Below the pieces are notes generated by a model, which had not been told where the DNA came from, did not search any database, and was given only the letters and a program-made list of their open reading frames with translations. DNA of 64,000 nucleotides, taken from positions 62,001 to 126,000 of the forward strand of contig CBDCTC010000005.1 in the NCBI GenBank assembly GCA_965222125.1, in the 5' to 3' direction. The position numbers and the translations under genes are program-made. Below are positions 1 to 8,960 of the stretch, piece by piece. The DNA comes from CAZENU01 sp965222125 (GTDB taxonomy: Bacteria; Chloroflexota; Dehalococcoidia; Lucifugimonadales; CAZENU01). The stretch's first letter is position 1. Each line of letters begins with the position of its first letter.

Positions 1-659
1 AGTTTGCCGAACTTGTGGGCCTCGTCGGTGATGGCCTTGAGTTCATCCACGTTGAATGAGGGTCGCATTGGGAAGGAGGTCTTAGTAGTGCCGCCGGTGG
101 CGGTGATCTTGATGTAGTCGGCCCCTTCTTTGAAAAGCTGCCTGGTCATGGCCCTAACCTCGACGGGGCCTGTGGCTTCTCCACCAAAGTAACCCATGTG
201 TCCTCCAATAATAGCAATTGCACGACCGCACAGGACCATGCGCGGACCGATGGTGATGCCCTGGTTGATGGCGTCACGCAGTCTCAGCGTGGTTGCGTTC
301 TTGGAGCCGTTCTCACGGATCGTCGTAACGCCCGTGAACAGGCTTCGCATGGCGTTGTGTGCGGACTGGAGCGTCAGCAGCTCGTCGGACAGCGTTGCCA
401 AACTGTCTGCCCGGCGACCGTCTCCAAAGCCGTTGTGGTGGGTATGACAGTCCACCAACCCTGGCATGACCGTCGCTTCGGGATAGTCGAAGGTCTCCAC
501 CTTGGCGCCTTCAGGCGGCACTACCTCTTTTTCGCGACCTACAGCGCTGATCTTGGTGCCCTGGATGAGGACGGCTCCCCGCTCGATCAGAGGCCCGCCA
601 CGACTGTCGATCAGCCGGCTCGCCTTGATAAGTTTATACTCCGCGTCTCTATCTCGCAT
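1..659 (-). CDS. Amidohydrolase family protein, N-terminal 219 residues (runs off window)
   Basis: An uninterrupted minus-strand frame starts at ATG 657-659, with a GGAGG-like ribosome site just upstream, and continues past base 1. The N-terminal beta-sandwich seen in metal-dependent amidohydrolases is followed by MPGLVDCHTHHNGFGDG, whose H72-x-H74 pair is the usual first metal ligand motif. Later stretches such as GADYIKITATGG are typical of the imidazolonepropionase/prolidase-like branch of the superfamily. It presumably hydrolyses an amide or imide bond with one or two bound metal ions in the cytoplasm; the substrate cannot be told. The C-terminal ligands lie outside the window. The fragment immediately upstream is a decayed paralog, so this was probably a tandem pair. 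Confidence 0.85.
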   Translation of the reverse strand, partial: MRDRDAEYKLIKASRLIDSRGGPLIERGAVLIQGTKISAVGREKEVVPPEGAKVETFDYPEATVMPGLVDCHTHHNGFGDGRRADSLATLSDELLTLQSAHNAMRSLFTGVTTIRENGSKNATTLRLRDAINQGITIGPRMVLCGRAIAIIGGHMGYFGGEATGPVEVRAMTRQLFKEGADYIKITATGGTTKTSFPMRPSFNVDELKAITDEAHKFGK

Positions 660-770
660 CTCTATCTCCTCCGCCCTTGAGCTCAAGGTAGGATGACCGG
701 CTGCAAGCTATCGGGGGTAGGACTCACATCGCGCCTACAGGAGGCCGCTCCAGTCCACCAAGTCGTCGCC

Positions 771-1119
771 CTAGAAGACGTCGACCACGTTCCACAGCGG
801 CTTGATGTCCTCCGACGGGGCGCCATCTACGACCAGAACGTCAGCCTTCTTGCCCCCTTCCAGCGTCCCGACCTCGTCGACCCAGCATACTCGGGCAGCA
901 CTTCGTCGGGCAGAGTCGCAAGGTCGCCGCCGCTGCGACCGTCTCCCGTACCGATCAGATGAACATGGCAGTCTACGAGACCGGGGAGCACGGTTTGGTG
1001 TTCATAGCTAGACTCCTCGAGTGTTGCGCCCTCCATGGCGACCCGCTCCAGTGGCCGCCATTGCCGTCGATGAGCCAGGCCGCTCTCATGAGCTTGAAGC
1101 CATCATCCCGCTGTGGCAT
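771..1119 (-). pseudogene. Decayed amidohydrolase paralog with internal deletion
   Basis: Minus strand. The N-terminal part begins at ATG 1117-1119 (MPQRDDGFKLMRAAWLIDG), loses frame near 1060, resumes as LERVAMEGA and reaches GLVDCHVHLIGTGDG, closely matching the neighbouring amidohydrolase. Near 885 the frame changes again and the sequence jumps directly to a typical amidohydrolase C-terminus (VGTLEGGKKADVLVVDG, then a stop at 771-773). The whole central barrel, roughly 250 codons, is missing. The gene therefore carries at least one frameshift and one large internal deletion and cannot make an active enzyme. Confidence 0.75.
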
Positions 1120-1205
1120 GTCCTCCTCTCGGGGCAGCTATCTAAGCCGGGGTTTCTCATTTGGGCTGGCCTACAGGCCTCGAATAGAGCCCAAGTATTA
1201 TGGCA

Positions 1206-1440
1206 TCAATGTACACCACCAGACGAGACTGAGTCGTGCCAATTCACAGATCTGAGGAATGATGCCAAGAGAGCCCGCTGCTCAGGCAGCGAACCTTGGC
1301 TCAACATACCTCTGATATCATTGAGATAGCCTAGAATAACCTCCCAATTAACCATTGCCACTGCAGCAGCCGGAGGAGGCAAAGAGGGGCCTGGACAGGT
1401 AGGCAACGCAAACCCATCATACAGTCTCCTTAGGTCCACA
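1206..1440 (-). pseudogene. Possible serine-recombinase remnant
   Basis: On the minus strand a short open stretch contains ILGYLNDIRGMLSQGS followed by LPEQRALLASFLRSV. This resembles the coiled-coil segment near the C-terminus of large serine recombinases (a helical linker, then a conserved block ending in SFV/SFL). There is no catalytic domain. The match is by pattern recognition only and the surrounding sequence is otherwise uninformative, so this could be a different decayed gene. A clearer recombinase remnant occurs at 2467-4520. Confidence 0.35.
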
Positions 1441-1879
1441 GTGGACGTTGTTTTCTCTGGATGGCGACCACTACCGAGTACTGGGGGTCGCCGATGAACA
1501 CCAGGTCGGCGGCCGATTAGGACGAATGCGGTCGCGTTACGGAACTCTGCGGGTGGTGGGGCGGAGGGCGGCCCGGGCGGCGTCGACGAGGAGCAGATGA
1601 AGATGCCGGTCGACGGTATGGAGTATGGGTTGAGCGCGCGGGCGGGACGCGAGAAGAGCTGGCGGAGATCCTGGACTCCCCCGTTGATGTCTCCGCCGAC
1701 GCAATTCGCATTATTTTCCTCCAACGTGGCCGGAGGCCGAACGCTTCTGCACCGCGATACTGGACGACTACGTTCGGTACGACCCACCTCTTGACATCAG
1801 CCTCCGCAGTCGAGAGGGCAGGCGCAACAGATCCAGACTGGGCATCACTGATGTGAACAAACAGGGTTGATCCAGATCA
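1441..1879 (+). other. Degraded sequence without an intact gene
   Basis: No convincing gene. Short plus-strand coding-like stretches occur in two frames, for example TREELAEILDSPVDVSADAI around 1647-1706 and then FCTAILDDYVRYDPPLDISL around 1747-1806. This suggests a small decayed reading frame ending just before the HNH gene. The ORFs spanning it on the minus strand have proline/arginine-rich composition typical of antisense shadows. Confidence 0.3.
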
Positions 1880-2374
1880 GTGGCGAACGTACACGGGACC
1901 GTGTTTGACCAAATCGTCGAACTCGCCTATCGGCGGAGAGGGATAGGGGTTCCTCTACCGGGACCCTTGCGGTATGAGGTCCTCGACACATGGTCCGTCG
2001 TCAGGACACGGCATGCTCAAGAGCGATTCAGGGAATCGGTTTTGAATCGACAGAACCACACCTGCGCGATCTGTGGGACAACTCTCAGGGAAGTCTTGGA
2101 GGTGGCTCACATCAGCAGCTATGCCTCTGACGTGCCTAATCGAGCAAACCCGTCCAACAGCATCGGACTCTGTGCATTCTGTCACAGGGCATTCGACCGT
2201 GGCGTGTTTGTGATCACTGAGAGTGGTGGCGTGCTGAACAGGCGATGTGTGGAACGTGATCCGATAGCGGCGGCCCATGCTGGGGGGCCTTCGGACCGTG
2301 CTCGTTTGAAGTTCATCGAGGGTATTGACAGAGGAATACTGCGGAGGCGCTTGGCGGAGGTTCAGCATAGCTGA
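1880..2374 (+). CDS. HNH endonuclease domain protein
   Basis: A 164-residue protein with a GTG start. The C-terminal half is an HNH nuclease of the kind found in stand-alone restriction endonucleases: a zinc knuckle CAIC at about residues 62-65, the VAHI histidine at 77, an asparagine-containing loop, and GLCAFCHRAFDRG at 97-108 providing the second cysteine pair and the last histidine. The N-terminal 55 residues resemble the helical lead-in of the HNH_2 restriction-type family. It probably cuts DNA, perhaps modified or foreign DNA, but no partner methylase is adjacent. The gene is intact and stands alone between degraded sequence and an IS element. It could be the 3' half of a once larger restriction gene. 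Confidence 0.75.
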   Translation: MANVHGTVFDQIVELAYRRRGIGVPLPGPLRYEVLDTWSVVRTRHAQERFRESVLNRQNHTCAICGTTLREVLEVAHISSYASDVPNRANPSNSIGLCAFCHRAFDRGVFVITESGGVLNRRCVERDPIAAAHAGGPSDRARLKFIEGIDRGILRRRLAEVQHS

Positions 2375-2535
2375 CAACGGTGCGATTCAGAGCAAGAGCG
2401 TCTTGGTGAGGCTCGCAGTCCCATCCACATCTCGAAGATGGTACTGCCTACCGCCCAGGCAGGCTCCTATATCAGAACCTCGCAGCGAAAAGTTCGCAGT
2501 ACAGGACACGTTAGCCCACCAGAATGTACCGTACT

Positions 2536-4215
2536 GAGCCTGTCTCACAAGTCTGGGTTGGCATTGAGTATGGGTCAGGTGTACGTTTGAAGCGACATCA
2601 AGGTGGGAGATATTGAGATGCCGCTTCGACCGATGGGCCGAGAGCAGATGTGGATGTTGCCGCCGACGCTTGACGAGTTGTTGCCGCTGGACCATCCGGC
2701 GCGGTTCGTGGCCGAGTTCGTTGACGCTTTGGACCGGGAGGACTGGGGGGAGCTTGGGGTGAAGATAGACGGGGAGGTGCTGGGAGCGCCAGCCTACCAT
2801 CCACGTGCGCTGTTGAGCGTGTGGCTGTACGGCTTCATGACCGGGGTGCGCTCGTGCCGGAAGCTGGAGGCGGCCTGCCGGGACCAGATACCGTACCTGT
2901 GGCTGACCGGGTGGCAGCATCCTGACCACAACACCCTGTGGAGGTTCTACAGAGGGCATCGGCAGGCCATGAGGAAGCTGTTCGAGCGTACGGTGCGTAC
3001 GGCGGTGGCCATGAAGTTGGTGGATCTGGCGGTTCAGGCGGTGGATGGTACGAAGGTGGTCGCCAACGCGTCAGTGAACAGGAGCTACGATGCCGAGGGG
3101 CTGAGAGGGCTATTGGATCGGTTGGAGCGGGCGATAACCGACCTTGAGGCTCAGAACGAAGCGGGAGAAGACACTGCTGTTGCCCATCTGCCTGAGGAAT
3201 TGGCTGACAAGGAGGTCTTGAGAGAGCAGGTGAGGCAGGCGATGGACGATCTTGCGAGTCAGAAGCGCCACAAGCGCATCAACCTGACCGACCCAGACGC
3301 CAGGCTGATGAAGGGTAGGCAAGGCATCGTGGCTGGCTACAACGCTCAGGCTATGGTCTCACCCACAGAGACGGATGGGGGAGCGACCGGCATGTTGGTC
3401 ACCGCCGTGGACGTGGTGGATGCGGCCAATGACAATGCCCTGCTGGTTCCGATGGTCGAGCAGGCCGAAGAGACGACCGGGACAAGAGCACAGATGACGT
3501 TGGCCGACGCCGGATATTTCGCCGCAAGTCACCTGGCAGAGTGCACCCGTCGAGGTCAGCAGGTGGTGGTGTCCGAGTCACGGCAACGGTTCCTCAAAGA
3601 CCCATATCACAAGGACCAATTCACCTACAACGAGCCGAGCGACAGCTTTACGTGTCCGCAGGGACAGACGCTCAAGTTCGTTCGTATACAGCACGCGAAC
3701 GGAGTCCCGTTGCGACTGTACCGGGCTTCCGGCGCTGTCTGTCAGGCATGCCCAGCCTTCAGAGCCTGTACCAGGGCCAAGGAGATTGGGCGGAGCTTAG
3801 CGATAGGGCCGCACGACGCAGTGCTGCGCCGTCATCGTGCCTGGATGTCCACCTCAACAGCTAGAGAGGCGTACAAGCTGAGAAAGCAGCTGGTCGAGCC
3901 TGTCTTCGGGATCATCAAGGAGCAACAGAGGGCACGGAGGTTTCTGCTGCGCGGTCTCGCCAACGTGGCGGCCGAGTGGACTATGTTGGCCACCGCCTTC
4001 AACCTGCGTACTCTCTGTCGGGTGTGGCGCTCCAGCCCCTTGATCGGTCTATTTAATGGCCCGGAGCCTCGTCCCGTCTTCTGACCTGCAGTGATGACAG
4101 CAGCTGACCCATCGCTCCGTCGCCTGTCCTAACCGCTCAGGCCAGGGCCTTTCAGCGAACCCTCCGACCTCTATCCGCTCCCCCTATCCGCAATTTCCAC
4201 TTCTGGGACAGGCTC
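2536..4215 (+). mobile_element. IS1182-family insertion sequence with TACT target duplication
   Basis: The element is bounded by imperfect inverted repeats: GAGCCTGTCTCACAAG at the left and, read inward from the right, GAGCCTGTCCCAGAAG (14 of 16 identical). TACT flanks both sides (2532-2535 and 4216-4219). It is 1680 bp long with one transposase gene. The insertion disrupts a recombinase remnant whose frame is restored when the element is removed, which independently confirms the boundaries. Confidence 0.85.
2618..4084 (+). CDS. IS1182-family transposase
   Basis: A 488-residue DDE transposase. An N-terminal DUF772-type domain (RPMGREQMWMLPPTLDELL, then LLSVWLYGFMTGVRSCRKLE) is followed by the catalytic core: VDGTK supplies the first aspartate near residue 143, LADAGYF the second, and VEPVFGIIKEQQ the glutamate. 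A cysteine-rich insertion (CQACPAFRACTRA) is typical of IS1182 members. I prefer the ATG at 2618 over the upstream GTG at 2603, because GGGAG lies 8 bp before it. It is intact and probably functional. Cut-and-paste or copy-out mobility in the cytoplasm is inferred from the family. Confidence 0.9.
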   Translation: MPLRPMGREQMWMLPPTLDELLPLDHPARFVAEFVDALDREDWGELGVKIDGEVLGAPAYHPRALLSVWLYGFMTGVRSCRKLEAACRDQIPYLWLTGWQHPDHNTLWRFYRGHRQAMRKLFERTVRTAVAMKLVDLAVQAVDGTKVVANASVNRSYDAEGLRGLLDRLERAITDLEAQNEAGEDTAVAHLPEELADKEVLREQVRQAMDDLASQKRHKRINLTDPDARLMKGRQGIVAGYNAQAMVSPTETDGGATGMLVTAVDVVDAANDNALLVPMVEQAEETTGTRAQMTLADAGYFAASHLAECTRRGQQVVVSESRQRFLKDPYHKDQFTYNEPSDSFTCPQGQTLKFVRIQHANGVPLRLYRASGAVCQACPAFRACTRAKEIGRSLAIGPHDAVLRRHRAWMSTSTAREAYKLRKQLVEPVFGIIKEQQRARRFLLRGLANVAAEWTMLATAFNLRTLCRVWRSSPLIGLFNGPEPRPVF

Positions 4216-4605
4216 TACTGCGAACTCGCCTGTTCAGGGCGATCTCTGCGGCGTCGGCTCCCCCTATGGGAGAGTCCTCCGGCGTGGGTATTGAGTAGAC
4301 GATGGCGGCCCTGCCGGGCTTGACCTCGATCTCCTTGACGAAAGAGTGGACGAATGCCCTGGTCTCGGTAAGCTCGCTGGTCTTGAGGAACTCGCTCATC
4401 TCCTCGGCGAAGACGGCGATGGTGTCGGCGCTGTCCAGAAGCTGTCGCCTCTCTTTCAGCAGCCCTCTCGCCTCCTCAGCGGCGACCAACCGGTTGTGTA
4501 GGAAAAGCCTCTACAGGAGTCGCCGGCATGGCCACGGTTTTGGCGTCGCACCTGCCCAGGGAAGGTGGAGCCAACGAACAAGATTGCACAGGGAGGTGGA
4601 ACCGA

Positions 4606-5422
4606 ATGAAACGGCAAGGGTCAGACATCGGGGGCAGCATAGCTGTTGAAAATACACACGAACGGCAGCTCATGACGCTGCTGCAAGAGATGGTGCGGGA
4701 GAAGAGCTGTGGGGACGCGGCGCGGGTGCTGGAGATCGACCGCCGCACGGTGGCCGCGTGCATGAAGAAGGGGGAGGCTGTCCTGGCGGGTGCGGGAGGC
4801 GTTGGAGAGGGCGATTCAGTATGAAGCGGGCTCCCCCGCCGCCGAGCAGCGGGAGCGCATCGACCAGCTGGAGGACTGGGTCGACAGATTGGAGGAGAAG
4901 CTTCAAACTGGCCTCGAAGAGCTGGGTGGGCAGCTCAGGGGAGGTCAGAGGAAACATGCCCGGGACCTTCATCTGGTCGAAGCGCGAGTGGCGATCCTGA
5001 CGCAAAGCCTTCTGGGTTCGGGGACGGGAACTCCCACGAGCGGTGAGGGTGGAGTTCCCCCGCCGCCGAGACACGGTCCACTCTGGTTGCTCAAGGGGCC
5101 TGGCCCGGTCAACATGACAGATCTGGTCTTCAAGTGGCGGCAGGCGCTGGCCGAGTACCTGGCCGCCGAGGAGCGGCTGTGCGAGGGCATGGACATGACG
5201 ATGATGGCGATCCTTTGTGACGACAAGAAGGCTGAAGCTCCCGTCGAGCCTCGCACTCCCAGAGCGGCTCTGCGGTCTACCCTGCGGTCGAAGCGGAAAC
5301 GTGTCCGATCAGAGACGGCCGAGGGTGCTCAGACCGAGAAGGGTAACCGTGAAGTCGCAGGCGCGGACGGCTCAACGGCCGTCGTCAACGGTGGAACCGC
5401 GGCCGATCCCCCCGTGCGCTGA
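4606..5422 (+). pseudogene. HTH/coiled-coil protein of unknown function, frameshifted
   Basis: Starts at ATG 4606 behind GGGAGG. Residues about 20-55 form a small helix-turn-helix (GDAARVLEIDRRTVAACM). The frame breaks in a run of five G at 4770-4774; dropping one G joins it to KKGRLSWRVREALERA and the remaining 210 residues. The continuation has a coiled coil (RIDQLEDWVDRLEEKLQTGL), a proline-rich linker and a C-terminal helical part with a basic tail. I do not recognise a function; the arrangement suggests a DNA-binding regulator or recombination accessory. The break sits in a homopolymer, so a sequencing error is possible and the gene may be intact. Confidence 0.6.
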
Positions 5423-7237
5423 GACCCGTCCGACGAAGCCGCTGAATGAGTCGAGACGAGAAAACCACCTCGGATGGCTCAGGAAGACTCTCCGGCAGGC
5501 CCCGCGGTGAGCGGGTCAGGGCCGAGTGGCTGAGGATTCTGCGGCGAATGCTGACAGTCGGCCTGTGATGGAAGTAGCAGCTGGCGCGGCTTTCGACTGA
5601 GCGATTGTGACGAGACACTGAACCCTCCCCTGCAAACTTCACGAGGCGCTCAGGTTCCCATCTAAGACTGATGCCTCGGTTGGGGTTGTAGTCCCTCGTG
5701 TGATTTGTCCGCGCAGACGTTTGACGCGTTCAGGGACGGTGTTCGGCAGCGTTACGACGCCCTGAGCGGCTCCAGCGACCTCAACGAAGCGGTCACCGAG
5801 CAGGAGTTAATCCGCCCGGTGTTGGAACTGCTGGGGTGGGCTGACTACCTACCGCAACAGGGTGCGGCGCGCAACGAGGACATCCCGGGCCTCCTGCTCT
5901 TTCCCGACGCCAGCTCCAAGGATCGGGCCGTCGAAAGAGGCAACGCCGAGGAAAGATACCGGGATGCCATCGTGGTTGAAGAGAGCAAGCGATTCCGCCT
6001 GCCCCTAGACGCCCGCGATACGGACGAGGGACATCGGTCCAGGACGCCTCACGGCCAGATTCTCAGGTATCTGTTGACGGCGGAGATCGAGTCGGAGAGC
6101 CGGATTCGGTGGGGGATGCTAACCAGCGGTGGAGCGTGGCGTCTCTACGACTATCGTGCCCGGCCGCGCGCCAGCGGCTACTTCGAGGTCGACTTGGACG
6201 CGCCGCTCGGGTCCGGCGACGAAGACAGCCTGCGCTTGTTCTACCTTGTCTTCCGTCGGGACTCCTTCACGCCTCAACAGGGAGCCGTGACCAGCTTCCT
6301 GGAATCGGCGCTGGCCGAGGGCAGACGTTACGAGCAACAGGTCACCGAAGACATTTCGGGCATGGTCTTCGAGAGGGTGTTTCCCAGCTTGGTGAAAGCT
6401 CTGTCCGACAGTGCGGAGGAAGAGTTGCCAGCAATCCGTGAGGCCGCCCTGCTCTTCATGTATCGACTGCTCTTCATGCTGTATGGCCGAGGACCGGGGG
6501 GTGCTTCCGGTGAACGACTCGAGATACGAGGACTACGGCTTGCGGAAGCCGGTGCGCGAAGACATCGCACGCAGGATGGATCGCAGCGCCGTCTTTTCGA
6601 CCAGCGCCTCCAGGTACTACGACCACCTAATGACACTTTGCAGGCTCATCGACGAGGGTGATCCGTCAATCGGTCTGCCTCCCTACAACGGCGGTCTATT
6701 CGCCGCGCAGGCTGCTCCGCTGCTGGAGAATCTCCGCCTGCCCGACGCGACGGTCGCCCCCATCATCTACGACTTGAGCCATTCCGAGTCGGCCGGGGAA
6801 CGGCGCTTCGTCAACTACCGCGACATGTCCGTTCAGCAGCTCGGATCGATCTATGAGCGCTTGCTGGAACGCGAGCCCATACGTGACGACGGGAAGATAG
6901 TCATAGGTCCCAACAGCTATGCTCGTAAGGACAGTGGCAGCTTTTTCACACCCCAAGAACTCGTCGACCTGATTGTCGACCGGACCCTGAAGCCTCTGGC
7001 CGAGGAGCGGCTCGCGGCCTTCGAGAACAAGGCCACCGAGTTGAAAGGCGACCGCCGGTCGAGGGCAGAACGGCATGCCGAGCTGCGCAGGCTCGACCCG
7101 GCTGAGGCGGTGCTCGATCTTAAGGTACTAGACCCCGCCATGGGCAGCGGTCACTTCTTGGTCACCGCCGTCGATTTCCTATCGGACTTCATAGCTGAGC
7201 TGGTCGAATATGTGCCCGCAGTCCCGGAGTGGCTAAA

Positions 7238-8960
7238 CCCGAATCCACCGATGGACATGGATGGACGGCGTGAGGACAGTGGAAGAGGAGTGAGGGAGTT
7301 ACAGGGGCGATGATCCGGGCTCGAATTCGGGTAGACGGGAGGTTGGCGGGGGTCTGCAGGCGCTTTTGGGGGCGCCAATGGCGGTCTGCGATGGGCGCTG
7401 TGGGACAAGATGAGGACAGAGGACGCGGCAAGAGGCGCTCGCGGACCAGGGTGGCGCGAGTTTGCGGGGACCTTCGGTTGGCCTGATGGCGGGTCAGTGG
7501 CAAACGGGCGCCGTCAGGTCGGGAGTGGAATGGCTCGCAATCGAGCCAGGGCGCGAGTGAACTGGGTTTCCCAAGGCCAGCCCTGTGGCAGATGCAAAGT
7601 GAGGCGGCGGGCCGAGCGGGTGAGCCGTCCGGCCAGGGAGAAGAAGCGCCGCCGGAGGGTCCTGGTGGTCACCACCCCCTCGCCCAGACCGATGCGGGCT
7701 GTCCAGCGGGCCAGGTTGTGGGCCATCACCTGGACCGCCAGCCAGGCGGCGTTGGCGGCGAAGCGGCCCGAGGGGAGATGGTTGAGTCCGACGCCGTACT
7801 TCAGGTCTCGGATGGCATTCTCGATCTCGGCGTGGCGGCGGTGGTCGGCCTCCAGTTCCAGGGTCTCCCCGTCCCGGTCGGTGATGAAGCCGTGATAGCT
7901 GTAGGTGGCGAAGAGGGCCATTTGGGAACCGGGCGTGGGCTTCACCCGCCGCACGATGAGCCGTACCGGCGCGGCGTCGGGCTCACTCTGGAAGGGAGTG
8001 TAGGTGATCTCGGCCACATCGGCGGCGCCGTCCATCCAGTAGGGAACCGGCGTCCAGGCATCTTCGGGTATCGCCTCGATGAGATTGTGCAGGCTTTTGT
8101 GCTGGCGGATGGTGATGGAGAAGCGCACGTCCAGCTTGCGGCAGACGACGACCAGGGCGTGGGTGTAGAAGCCGCTGTCGGCCCGCACCGTGAGTTGTCC
8201 CCTGGCTCCGCCGTAGCGCACCCGCCCCACCGTTTCCCGCAGGAAGTGGGCGGCGCCGCGGGCGGTGTTGGCGCGGCCCTCACGCAGCCGGGCCATCAGC
8301 ACGTCGCCGGTTCCGGCGGCAATGGCCAGCAGCGGGTGATAGCCCCGCTTGCCGGTATAGCCGTGGTGGCGGGCGCCCTCCTTGGCCAGTCCGTAGGTCT
8401 CGCAGATCGTCGAATCAAGGTCGATGGTGAACGGTGCGTCGCTGGGTCCGGCCCCAGCCGCCCAGGCCTGGGCCAGCAGCTCCCGGCTCACCCGGTCCAG
8501 TTGGCGGACATGGCCCCACCGGAAACTGCGCAGGAAGGTGCCCAGGGTGGAGGGCGCCTTGACCGTGCCGCCCAGGGTGCGGGCTGTCCCCCCGGTGCGC
8601 AACACATCGGCGTCGTCAATACAGTCGCCGCCAGCCAGCGCAGACGCAACCAGGGTCAGTATCTTGTCCCCCGCGTTGGCCCGCCCCGGCGCGACGCCCA
8701 GGTTGAGGTGATGGTCGACGAGTTCCCGCAGGCCCAGGTGCTGGGCGAGGGTGGCCGGAAGGAGCAGCCCGGCATTGGCCACCAGGCGGTGGTCGTCGAA
8801 AGAGACACGGATGCGGTCGGGGTGGTTGCGTGGTAGCATCTATTGGGTGCTCCTTTTCTGGGGTGGGTTTCGTGTTTCAAAACCATTATCCCAGATTCAC
8901 AGGAGCACCCTCTTGCCGCTTCAGGACACTGACCCGACGCCCTCCTTCGGTGGATTCGAG
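7238..8960 (-). mobile_element. IS1380-family element, copy A, with CTAAA target duplication
   Basis: 1723 bp. The ends are CCCGAATCCACCGA on the left and its near-complement TCGGTGGATTCGAG on the right. CTAAA flanks both sides (7233-7237, 8961-8965), and the host methylase reads through in frame after excision in silico. This is a simple insertion. Two sister copies lie at 12451-14174 and 15968-17692. Confidence 0.9.
7514..8839 (-). CDS. IS1380-family transposase, copy A
   Basis: 441-residue DDE transposase. Recognisable IS1380 landmarks are the DLDST box (FTIDLDSTICETYGLAKEG) with the first aspartate, RADSGFYTHALV with the second, and the HAEIENAIRDLKYG stretch carrying the glutamate. It is complete. 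Compared with copies B and C the first 65 or so residues differ at many positions (for example LAQHLGLRELVDHHLNLG here against LALRLGLPQLVQQCLDLG), while the remaining 375 residues are essentially identical. Copy A is therefore a mosaic of two element variants. The long antisense frame over it is a GC-rich shadow. Confidence 0.92.
   Translation of the reverse strand: MLPRNHPDRIRVSFDDHRLVANAGLLLPATLAQHLGLRELVDHHLNLGVAPGRANAGDKILTLVASALAGGDCIDDADVLRTGGTARTLGGTVKAPSTLGTFLRSFRWGHVRQLDRVSRELLAQAWAAGAGPSDAPFTIDLDSTICETYGLAKEGARHHGYTGKRGYHPLLAIAAGTGDVLMARLREGRANTARGAAHFLRETVGRVRYGGARGQLTVRADSGFYTHALVVVCRKLDVRFSITIRQHKSLHNLIEAIPEDAWTPVPYWMDGAADVAEITYTPFQSEPDAAPVRLIVRRVKPTPGSQMALFATYSYHGFITDRDGETLELEADHRRHAEIENAIRDLKYGVGLNHLPSGRFAANAAWLAVQVMAHNLARWTARIGLGEGVVTTRTLRRRFFSLAGRLTRSARRLTLHLPQGWPWETQFTRALARLRAIPLPT

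Larger units (their letters stand above)
2467..4520 (-). pseudogene. Serine recombinase C-terminal remnant split by IS1182
   Basis: On the minus strand, 4216-4520 encodes a coiled linker and the block ELTETRAFVHSFVKEIEV followed by AAIVYSIPTPED, the C-terminal signature of large serine recombinases. The frame runs into the IS1182 right end. Removing the IS and one TACT copy joins it in frame to 2531-2467 (RSTVHSGGLTCPVLRTF, then stop TAG). This continuity confirms the insertion. The catalytic N-terminal domain is absent: upstream sequence belongs to the coiled-coil gene starting at 4606. The gene was therefore a remnant, or became one, and is inactive. Confidence 0.7.

Noticed and set aside
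1206..1787. 193-residue minus-strand protein
   Set aside because: Most of it is proline/arginine-rich shadow sequence; only the last 60 or so residues look like a recombinase fragment.
7592..8836. 414-residue frames antisense to the three IS1380 transposases
   Set aside because: They mirror the transposase gene exactly in all copies, are glycine/valine-rich and show no domain; they are codon-bias shadows.
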